Shown here piece by piece: positions 1-9,052 of a DNA stretch of 64,000 nt (within the stretch, counting starts at the first letter, position 1; every line of letters begins with the position of its first letter). The stretch is from Adiantum capillus-veneris (lineage: Eukaryota > Streptophyta > Polypodiopsida > Polypodiales > Pteridaceae): assembly GCA_014529385.2 (NCBI GenBank), contig CM043963.1:68183912-68247911 (forward strand). Reading direction: 5' to 3'. The notes under the pieces are model-generated. The model did not search any database and had not been told where the DNA came from. It saw nothing but the letters and a program-made list of their open reading frames with translations. The position numbers were made by a program, and so were the translations under genes.

Positions 1-96
1 TTTTTGTTTTTTCTTGTTATGCATTGTTTTCATGTGCCTAAATAGTGTTAGTGAAGCAAATTTTCTGTTATTTACTTATGCATTGTCTTCATGTAG

Positions 97-2145
97 ATAT
101 TCAATCTATCCTGACAAGGAAAACATTGACCCCAAAGCCAATATAGGAAAGAGATTGAAGCCACTTATAAGTAGAAGCCTGGCAACAGATATAGTACATG
201 ACAAGAAGTTTAAGGTCCTACAACGAAATGTAGTGGACCGCTTTATTTCAGAGAACTCAGTGCCTGCAAAAGAGATACAAGGCACACTTGATTCACTTGG
301 TGTAAGCAAAAGAGGATATTCGGCTATCCAAAAGTCTGTCTCATCCATCTTTGTTAGGAAGGGTATAAAATCCAAACTTCTACCATCAGCCTCAAGTGTT
401 TGGAAAGAGAGGCTTCAGCTTAACGAGGCACAGGGAGACTATCTTGGACTTCCCTTTCATATTAAAGCAACTTACAGTGGCCATGGAGCAAACATGGCAT
501 ATGATGAGTTCAACAATATTTTTATGGACCTGCGGATATTACAGAAGAGAATGGTGGAGTTTTACAACATCACATTTGAAGAGTCACGTGGGGTATTACA
601 TTTTGTGTTAAAACTGGATGAGTGTGAGCTTGTTAAAGAGAAAAAGCTAGAGCGTGTTACTATTACTTTAATGAATAGAGCCCTCTCAAAGTGTCCCAAT
701 GATGATCCTTTATATTTTAGTGTTCAATCAGAATCTAACATATGGTGGCTTGGTGCGTTTGAGGTAAGCAAGATTCTCAAGTAAGCTCAAATGTTCAGAT
801 CTACTTAAGTCTCATTTATTTTGTGTTGCAGGTAAAGAAAGAAGATCATGAGATTCTATATTGGGTGTTCCATCGAACTAATATTCCGGAGGTGATTGAT
901 CGACAGACTAACCAGGGAGATGCACTATGTCGATGGAAGGGGAGACTTTCAAGTTCAGTGGCATCTTGAAGGTGACCTCAAAACATTAAAGTGCATGTAT
1001 AATTGTGGAATGGGTGCAATGGCAAAGTCACCGTGTTGTTCTGCATGGAGCTTGCAAAGGTCATGGACCCAAAGTGGTGGAGAAAAGCTCCAACACGTCA
1101 CATTGAGGATCCTGCTTTTCGACCGGTTTTGAAAATACCACTTGTGAATGTCCACATTTGTACAATGCATGCCCTTTGTAGAATTGTGGAGAAATTGGTC
1201 TACTTATACATCGGGTTTGCTTGGAAGATTAAGAACTCCGCAGAACGACAAGTAGCCCTGCAGTGCTTAGAAATTGTACTGTCGGATATGGGGCTTCATG
1301 GTGGCAATGTGAAAATCCAGCGGGATGAAAAGAGATCAACTGCTGAGAAGGATGTCCCATGCAAACCATCCATCGGTGGGGTGAAGGCACGGAGGTTTTT
1401 ATCTAAGCCCCAAGGTACAAGAGCTAACAAAACATGGAAAAATATATAACACATCTTATGTTAGCAAGGTAGAGTATCAGAGCTGGAAAAAGCTACATAT
1501 TGCAGTCAAAGACCACGAACCAACTACTCGTAACGCGAAGGCTGAGGTTTGGCGATCAATAGACATCCTATTTTTGATGTGCGACAAAGATGACTTGTCA
1601 CAAGGTGATATGAACAAGCTCAAGGAAAATCTCAACCTTCTGAAAAAATCATTCAAGACAGCATGGACAGACACCCAGATTACTCACTACATGGTATTAT
1701 CATGTATTTCTTTCTCTCTTATGTGCAAATATGTGACTGTAAAACATTCTAACTAATCTGTTTTCATATCCAGCACATCATCTTCAATCATTTGCCATAT
1801 TTTATACAGAAGTATGGGAACCCGGCAATATGGAATACCCAAGGGATAGAAAAGTCTCATTACATGGCGAGAAATGCTTATTTCAGGCACACACGACATG
1901 GTGGCTCTCGAATCAAGGCTAACAGTTTGAGAGAACTATTTGAATGGTTCTATCGTAGAATCATTCATCGAATGCAGGCAAAAGAAGTCTTGGCAAATTC
2001 AGCAACAGCACAAGCCATCAGACATTTACAACAACAAAAAGTTAAAAGATCAATGGCATACAACAACTCCGGAGCTCGTGAAAGTCAACGAAGGTGGAGA
2101 GAGACAATGGTGTATGTGAATCACAAGTGGAGAAAGATACTCTGA
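97..2145 (+). CDS. Gene A: transposase-like protein, partial, at least 3 exons, frame-broken
   Basis: Exons visible: 97-763 (acceptor AG at 95-96), 832-about 1690 and 1774-2145. Introns at 764-831 and 1694-1773 have GT..AG ends and keep phase 0. The protein begins outside the window. Conserved-looking blocks are LKLDECELV (about 615-640), NVHICTMHALCRIVEKLV (about 1147-1200) and QGIEKSHYMARNAYFRHTRH (about 1840-1900). The acidic LDE block, the Cys/His block and the terminal basic region look like a DDE-type transposase core, but I cannot assign a superfamily. Within exon 2 the coherent frame changes twice, near 990 and near 1410, so this copy is probably inactive or has missed introns. It converges on gene B, whose stop lies about 60 bp away. 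Alternative: an unrelated plant gene. Confidence 0.5.
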
Positions 2146-2208
2146 GTGGATGACATTGTACAAAATTTATGTAATACATGATCTTATACAATTGCTACTT
2201 GAAGTGTA

Positions 2209-2663
2209 TCAAGATTTTGAAGGTTTAATTTTGTTTTTTGGCACGTCACCCTTGTAATGAATCATGAGATGTTTGCCATACTCTAAAAGTTCATCTAGGT
2301 TTTGTCTACCAAGAGCTAGTGCCATTGCTGTGTAGGTGTAGTAATACGCTGCCCGACCACCTGTATAGCCTGGGCAGTAACCAAAACAATCTCTAGCAAA
2401 CACTCTGTCCACAAGAATGACTTTATCTGCACTTTTGGGCAGCACCGGTCCACCCAAGAAGCGTGATAGTGTCTTGAATGTGTAAGTTGCTATTGAACCC
2501 TCTTGTGACATGGAATTGTGAAAAACTACTATCGGCGACTCGCAAATCTTTGAAAGGTACTGTGCTAGGGCCGCATCCCTTCCTCGATACTCTCTTGTTC
2601 GGCGCCGAAGGAAGTCATCCTTGTCAGCAATCCAAGACTGCACATACCATGTCAGAAGTGACA

Positions 2664-2748
<85 letters not shown>

Positions 2749-4028
2749 ACCATGAAGCTCTCATCCTGCAGAAAGAGGTTTTCTTGCCACAGGTCTACAG
2801 ATGTAGTTGACCCCTGACCTGAATGGTTAAACCAATCCTCCACTTCTTTGTTACTTTTCGATGGTCTTAGGCTTTGTCTTATTGCTTGGAAGGTGGCTTC
2901 ATCAGGTAGTGTCTTCTTGTATTTTTCAGCTTTCTCAAAGCATCTTCGAAGGCATTCCATTGGATTGCTGGATGTTTCCATTGCCTCATCATCACTACTA
3001 TCCTCTGAAACAAATCCACTCCTCTCCTCTTGGACTCTGGAAATAATATCCAGGGAGAAATCCTCCCTTAAATAAAAGACACTTTGCACATCATGTAAGA
3101 AGATATAGGTCCTGTCTCCAATCCTGAAGTCAGGCACAACAGGCAACATCATCTGAGCATGCTTCTCAGTGAAGTTACTGACATCCAATGGAAGTTTGAT
3201 TTCTGTGGTTTTCACAGAGAGCATCTTACTTCTTTGTACTTCAATTGCCTCAACCTCAAGGTCGAATGTGTCTTCAACCTCCTCGACTTCTTGCATATGA
3301 GTTGTCTCCTCGCATTCTTCATCTGGTGCTGCATCCTGCTCCTCTAACACCTCATCAGGATTCTGCATGAGGAATCCAAACAGGCTGTTCAGGTAAATCA
3401 TAAAGCCAAAGGCTTCCTGAATGAGTTTGCATTCTTTTTGATGCAAAGGGCAGACTGAATGTTGGCAAGAAGGTGGTAGTTCCCTATACTTCTTCAGTCC
3501 CTGTCCCTTTCCACCACAGTCATTTAAATGCACAAGAGTCATAGTAGGCAGAACAACCCTTCCTACCTGCACCATCACTTCAAACTTATCTCTGTAGGAC
3601 TGCAAGAAATTACTGTGCTGAGCTAACAGGTCTTCAATGTCAAACTTTGGATTAAACATAGAATGAACTAGATCAAACTTGTCCCCAGCACCACAAGATG
3701 CTGCAAAATCAAACAGCCTCTCATCAGTTGCAGCTGGGTCTTCCAGAGAAGACACATCCTCTTTGTCTTTACATTTAGTTGCACAGGGACTTCCTTCTAG
3801 CACATCTGTATCATCTGAGAAATCTATATTCCTCTTTCTTGTATTTTTCTTCAGAAGTACTGTAGAGGGCACCACAGCCTTGTAGGGTGAGGGATCCTCT
3901 TGCCCTGGTGACCTCTCTGATTGATCTTCACCAATTGACTTTTCTTCAGATATGTCCTGACAAAAGTCAACAGTTCTTTTGGCAGATACATTAAGCAACT
4001 GAGCCTGCAAGGGTTGAAATCCTGGCAC
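2209..4028 (-). CDS. Gene B: unknown acidic protein, two exons around a CT-repeat intron
   Basis: I do not recognise the family. Exon 2751-4028 joins exon 2209-2637 in phase 0 across an intron (2638-2750) with GT..AG ends. That intron is mostly (CT)n in the sense direction. The protein is about 570 residues. It has a Ser/Asp/Glu-rich first part with a basic KKNTRKRN cluster, a possible zinc-binding C-x-H-x-VCPLHQKEC stretch, an acidic segment, and a C-terminal region rich in Tyr and Gly (CFGYCPGYTGGRAAYYYTY). The open frame starts without ATG and a good acceptor (CCCTTGCAG) lies near 3998, so a short upstream exon is likely; the true start is unresolved. It is divergent from gene C and convergent with gene A, which suggests one multi-gene unit. 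Confidence 0.55.
2638..2750 (-). other. Gene B intron composed almost entirely of a CT microsatellite
   Basis: In gene B orientation the donor is ATG|GTAACT and the acceptor TATGTGCAG|TC. Nearly everything between is an uninterrupted (CT)n tract (AG on the + strand, about 2669-2746). The tract therefore acts as an extreme polypyrimidine tract, with little room for a conventional branch site except the short stretch TTTGTGTCACTTCTGAC near the acceptor. Confidence 0.7.
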
Positions 4029-4140
4029 AAGCTCTTTTCAGCCTCTTTTGCCTACTGGACCTTAATCCTATTCATCAGGAAACATGACAAGTCAAAACCA
4101 TCAGGAAACATGACAACTCTGCCAAAACCAAAACCATCAT

Positions 4141-4182
<42 letters not shown>

Positions 4183-4271
4183 ATAGATATAAATAAATAA
4201 ATAAATAGATAAATAAATAAATAAATAAATATATCTCTGTCTCTCACCAAAGCACAAACAAAAACACACAT

Positions 4272-4335
<64 letters not shown>

Positions 4336-4358
4336 AAGAACACTAAAAAATACACACA

Positions 4359-4414
<56 letters not shown>

Positions 4415-4422
4415 CTATTTGT

Positions 4423-4481
4423 ACTAAAGGCGCGCAAGGACGGAAAAGTGCTTTTTGCAACTCTCTCCGCGCGCCTTAAGT
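4423..4481. repeat. GC-hairpin module 1
   Basis: Arm ACTAAAGGCGCGC (4423-4435) is answered by GCGCGCCTTAAGT (4469-4481), its reverse complement except one base. The spacer is 33 bp. Same architecture as the modules at 4541, 5713 and 5885. Confidence 0.7.
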
Positions 4482-4540
4482 GCAATTGAGGGAAAGACGC
4501 GTAAAGATGTAAACGTGCCTTTTGAGAGAGTCATAACTAT

Positions 4541-4599
4541 ACTATAGGCGCGCGGAGAGAGCTAGAGCCAGTGTTTGGTTGGCTATGCGCGCCGTTAGT
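4541..4599. repeat. GC-hairpin module 2
   Basis: Arm ACTATAGGCGCGC (4541-4553) and arm GCGCGCCGTTAGT (4587-4599) form an imperfect inverted repeat with a 33-bp spacer, the same spacer length as module 1. Confidence 0.65.
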
Positions 4600-5139
4600 A
4601 ACGTGTACAGAGAGGGGAGGGAGAGAGAGAATGTGTATACATCTATGTGTGTGTCTGTGTGTATGTGTGTCTGTGTCTCTGTCTATGGAAGTATGTGTTG
4701 AGGTGTGTGTGTTGAACAACAGTCTGGGTTTTTCTTTGTTTAGACACACACACACACACACACACAGACACACACACACACAGACACACACACACACACA
4801 CACAATTTGTACCAACTTTTGGAAATACAGAGAGAAAGAGTGAGAGATCACCTTTTGTTGGTGGGGTTTGCAGGAACTCCAAGGAAGGTGTCTCCTCCAT
4901 TGCTTTTTTGTGTGTCAAACTGACTCTGTCTCTCTACCTCCCTCTCTCTCTCTCTGAGAGTAAGGAGTCCCTCTCTCTATCTCTCTCTCAATCTGTGTCT
5001 CTCCCTCTCTCTATCTCTCTCACAATCTGTTCTGTCTTTCTCTCTCTCTCTCTCTCTCTCACTCTCTCTCTCTCTCTATTGTTCTCTCTCTTTCTCTCTC
5101 TCAAAATCACACTTATAACGGATACACACGGCGGCGCCC

Positions 5140-5227
5140 CACGTGTCACTATAAATTAGAGTATATTTGCATGTTGTCACACGTGTGGTCATTATTGAGA
5201 CCGTATACTTTTGTACGTCATATAAAG
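5140..5227. promoter_or_regulatory. Candidate core promoter: two G-boxes and two TATA boxes
   Basis: CACGTG occurs at 5140-5145 (inside CCACGTGTCA) and at 5180-5185 (inside the palindrome CACACGTGTG). TATAAAT is at 5150-5156 and TATAAAG at 5221-5227, with TACGTCA just before it. These are typical plant bZIP/bHLH sites next to TATA elements. This is the only non-microsatellite block of the divergent region, about 850 bp upstream of the gene C ATG. The assignment to gene C is an inference. Confidence 0.45.
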
Positions 5228-5258
5228 AGGTCAAGAGAGAGAAAAATCACACCTCGTG

Positions 5259-5294
<36 letters not shown>

Positions 5295-5441
5295 CAAGAG
5301 CCGTCGTCTGCGTCTCCGACAGCAAGCCGACCCATGGACATAACGAAGGTCTGCCTCTCCCTCTGCCTTTGCCTCTATCTCTCTATCTCTGTTTTTGTCA
5401 CAGTACCAAGCACAGTCTTAACAAACAACCCACACAAACAG

Positions 5442-5483
<42 letters not shown>

Positions 5484-5536
5484 ACTCACACACACACACA
5501 CACACTCACAAACACACAGACACACATCTTAAAAAT

Positions 5537-5567
<31 letters not shown>

Positions 5568-5661
5568 CACACACACACACACACACACACAAATATAACT
5601 TACACACACACACACAAATACAGGCACGCACACACACACACACACGCATACCCTCACTCAC

Positions 5662-5712
<51 letters not shown>

Positions 5713-5713
<1 letters not shown>

Positions 5714-5771
5714 CCAAAGGCGCGCGTAGAGAGGCATAACCGGTGTGCATGTCTCTATGCGCGCCGTTAGT
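5713..5771. repeat. GC-hairpin module 3
   Basis: Arm ACCAAAGGCGCGC (5713-5725) and arm GCGCGCCGTTAGT (5759-5771), again with a 33-bp spacer. Its second arm is identical to that of module 2. Confidence 0.65.
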
Positions 5772-5781
5772 AGTGTGCATT

Positions 5782-5874
<93 letters not shown>

Positions 5875-5884
5875 TTTACCTTAT

Positions 5885-5943
5885 ACTAACGGCGCGCGGA
5901 GGTGTTTGTTGAGGTAAAAACGTGCTCCGCGCGCGCCTTTAGT
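5885..5943. repeat. GC-hairpin module 4
   Basis: Arm ACTAACGGCGCGC (5885-5897) and arm GCGCGCCTTTAGT (5931-5943), 33-bp spacer. It lies 128 bp before the gene C ATG. Confidence 0.7.
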
Positions 5944-5991
5944 AATGGGATCTCTCACTCTCTCTCTATTTAAATATGCTAAGCTATAGAA

Positions 5992-6047
<56 letters not shown>

Positions 6048-6070
6048 CTCTTCTTTTGGTGTACAGTGAA

Positions 6071-8852
6071 ATGGCTAGAACAAAAGCCACTGCAAGGAAG
6101 GCAGGCAAGGGACCAGGATTAGCATCTAAATCAAGTAGCAGATCTGCAACCCCAAAGAAAAGACCTGGAAAACCAAATAAAATTCTGAAAGGGCCAAGGA
6201 TGAAGAAGTTGCAAACCTGCATGGGACTTTTCAGAGAAATCAGAAAGGCACAGAAATGTGTAGATTTATGCATACCAAAGCTGCCCTTCCAGAGGATGGT
6301 GAGGTCCATATGTGATGAAGCTACTTGGGGCACCAAAAGGTGGAAGGTGGTGGCATTAATGGCTCTACAGGAAGCAGCAGAGGACTTCCTACTGGAGTAC
6401 TTCAGTGATATGACCATTGTTGCAGCCCATGCCCACAGGGTTACTATAATGGACAAAGATAGTGAGACACTGAAAAGAATAAGGTGGAGGTATGACAAAC
6501 TATTGGTCCCCAATGTCTGCAAGGATAAGAAAATGAGGAAAATTTTGTTATACCCCCCGGAGCTAGTGCCACAACTCACAGTTGTAGATGTCACACATGA
6601 TGTGAATACAAGGGCAAGGGCAGAGACTATTGCTCGCCAAACAGAGGACATGAGGGAAGCAGAGCTTAAGGAGAAAGCAAAAGTAGCAGTGGAGTCCCAG
6701 AGGCAAACAGAGTGCAATGTGACCCTGTCCATAGAGGCAAGCAATCAAGAAACTCTACTTTCAATGAAGGATGGTTTGCTTGCAGAGATACCATTTGTAG
6801 ATGGAGCCAGAAAGCTAGCTCTGGAAAAAGTGGACATTAATTTATTGCAGAATCCAGATGCTCAGATTTCAGACACAATTATCTATGCTTGTCTTAAGTA
6901 AGTGTTACTATCTTGCTAGCTTTGAAAACTCAGATAATAGGTTTGCTAACTCAGGTAGAGTCTCTGCAGCCTGATCAAAAGTCAACTCCCACTGCACACC
7001 CACACATAGGTGTTTCTTCTTGATCCACAAATGTCAGTGATTATTAGACAAAAGAACGGTCCATCTGGGACCTTTGAGAGTTGGTTTCTCCACTGTGCTA
7101 TGCTGGAAGTTACTGTGATCATCTTTCCATATGAGAACAACCATCACTGGAGTCTCATATGCCTTGATGTTGACCAACCAGCAGTGTGGGTGTTCAATTC
7201 AATAAAAGGAACCCACCCTGAAATTAGGCTGTAAGTGTTTTGTATCAGAAAGTGTTTCTTATAGATATCCATGTAAATTTGAAGCCTCATGCTAACATCT
7301 TGACATTGCTTTGTGCAGTTGTATAAAGAGGTTGTTGCTTGCCTATGGCAAGCTATGTGGAAGGTATGAACTATACAAGGCCCCAATCAAAGAAGTACCT
7401 GTCCCAAATCAAACCGATGGAAATTCTTGCGGTTGGAGATGTCTTCTCCATGCAGAATATGTCCTGCAAAGCTACTTTGCATTAAAACCTTTCATGACTA
7501 AGGTACCCATTTGGCAATGCATTCAGTTAGTTTTGGTTTAGTCTATAAAATAATTCTCACCATGTGGTCTTTCAATTTTGCAGAGTGCTTTAAAAAACTA
7601 CACATATGATTATTTGCAAAGATACCGGGTAAGTTTAATACAACACCTGCTTACTATGTCTAGCCCTAGAGAGCTTGAAGATAGCGGCTTGGATGAGCGC
7701 ACTATTGATCTAACAAAACATGACCTGCCACCACGACAAACCCCTACATCCGATATAGTGGAATCACAACGGGCCGAGGGGGTCATATCAGCAGAAGATG
7801 AAAGAGCCGAGGATGAGGAAAGGTCAAATGAGCATATGGAAGGTGCTAAGGTACAACCAGAGGAGACAATGAAAGAGCCAAGTCAGCCAGTGGAGGAGCC
7901 AAAAGAGCCTATGGCTGAAACCCAAGATGAGGAAAGCAGGCCTATAGATGAGCAAAAGGATATGGATGAGGAAAGCAGGCCTAGGGATGAGCAAAATGAT
8001 ATGGATCAGGCAAGGATGTATGAGGCAAGCCGATCAACCGAGGGAGAGAAAAAGACCTTGGAGGAAACCTTGAATGAGGCAGAAAGAGCCATGGGGGAGA
8101 CCCCTGATGAAGATGTGAATGATGACTATGAAGATAAAGCAGAGGAGAGCAACAACGACATGAACACTACAGAGACCCAGTATGGACCCTTGCTACTTGT
8201 AGATACGGTTGTTCCGGTAATGTCTATTCAAGTATGGCAAAATATGTTCAGCTTCTAACTACTTATATGTACTTGTCAACTTTTACAGAGGTTGATTATC
8301 TTGGACGTCAATGGATTGCTGCTGATGCGGGTGCCTCTCGGTGACAGAGGACCCTTTGAGGATTTGCAAACGTTTTGGATGGGAACTTGTCGAGTCGTGG
8401 TTCATCCAGGAACCAAGGAATTTATTCAGTTTCTTCTTCCGCGCTTCAGAGTTGCCATATGGTCTTCAATGCAAAGGCAAAACTTGTCGCCACTAGTTGC
8501 AATAGTTTGCAGTGTATGCCACGCTCACACGTCAGATTTTGCCTTTTTGTATGATCAAAGAAAATGCGTTACCGTTGAGGGCCACTACCACCCTAAAAAA
8601 CCACACTTACCTCTTTTGTAATAACCGTTTAGCCAAATCGGTGTACCCTTTGATGCAACTAATACACTACTAATTGATGATACTCCTGAAAAGGGAGAAC
8701 TAAATCCGCCGGGAACAACTGTCTCACCACCTTCTTTCGAGGGGCATTCCTTCGATTTTTACCTTGAAGACATTCTGATTCCATACTTACAGAAATTGTA
8801 TCTTAGTCCATTGTTCACGGACGAGTTTGTACTTTCTAATGAATTAAGATGA
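6071..8852 (+). CDS. Gene C: histone H3/CenH3-like domain + ULP1-type C48 peptidase + FCP1-type phosphatase
   Basis: Exon 1 runs from the ATG at 6071 to 6897. Residues 1-10 (MARTKATARK) match the H3 tail. Residues about 53-140 match the H3 fold: REIRKAQK, KLPFQRMVR, ALMALQEAAEDFL, HAHRVTIM, KRIRW. Loop 1 is one residue longer than in H3 and carries Trp, as in CenH3. Exons 7010-7230 and 7319-7502 encode a C48/ULP1 core (NHHWSLICLDV, then VFNS, then PNQTDGNSCGWRC). Exon 7584-8216 ends it and adds a Glu/Asp-rich linker. From 8289 comes an FCP1/NIF-like HAD domain (LDVNGLLL, HPGTKEFIQFLL, LLIDDTPEKGELNPP) ending at 8850-8852. The catalytic Asp is Asn in both enzymes. The exon 1 to exon 2 junction does not keep frame with consensus sites, and two stops (TAA TAA, 8619-8624) interrupt the last domain. 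It may be one fused gene or adjacent genes. Confidence 0.75.
8619..8624 (+). other. Two tandem in-frame stop codons inside the FCP1-like domain
   Basis: TAA TAA sits between the block ending KKPHLPLL and the block beginning PFSQIGVPFD, which are in the same frame. The only nearby GT..AG pair would make an intron of about 15 bp, too short to splice. This copy therefore probably makes a truncated phosphatase domain. Confidence 0.6.
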
Positions 8853-8882
8853 CTCTTCTATCATGTCTTTGTCTTGTCTAAC

Positions 8883-8883
<1 letters not shown>

Positions 8884-8929
<46 letters not shown>
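8884..8929 (+). repeat. AG microsatellite between genes C and D
   Basis: Uninterrupted AG dinucleotides fill part of the short gap (8853-9052) between the 3' ends of the convergent genes C and D. The rest of the gap is AT-rich and could hold both polyadenylation signals (AATAAAA near 8997). Confidence 0.8.
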
Positions 8930-8933
<4 letters not shown>

Positions 8934-9052
8934 ACGTGGTAAAGAAATGTATTTCAAGCACACTTTTTCACAGGGCACAATTGAAAAATGAGCTCAATAA
9001 AATTCATGTCTTGAAAGTCATTTGTATACACTTGGGTTCACAAGAATATCTG

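Larger units (their letters stand above)
4029..6070. promoter_or_regulatory. Divergent intergenic region between genes B and C
   Basis: About 2 kb with no convincing coding sequence. It holds long microsatellites: CT at 4141-4180, 4276-4332 and 4361-4406; AAAT-type at 4181-4236; GT at 4640-4680; CA at 4745-4803 and 5443-5660; CT at 4920-5102 and 5666-5711; AG at 5264-5292, 5785-5867 and 5993-6048. Pyrimidine tracts dominate leftward and purine tracts rightward. Interspersed are four GCGCGC-armed hairpins, G-box cores and TATA boxes. It is the only place where promoters for both B and C can lie. Apparent reading frames here are translated microsatellite and are not genes. Confidence 0.65.

Noticed and set aside
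2478-2810. Plus-strand frame over the AG repeat
   Set aside because: It is antisense to gene B and to its CT intron; composition is microsatellite.
4075-5770. Several long open frames across 4075-5770 on both strands
   Set aside because: They translate into runs such as [13 protein letters not shown] or HTHTHT, i.e. dinucleotide repeats, not proteins.
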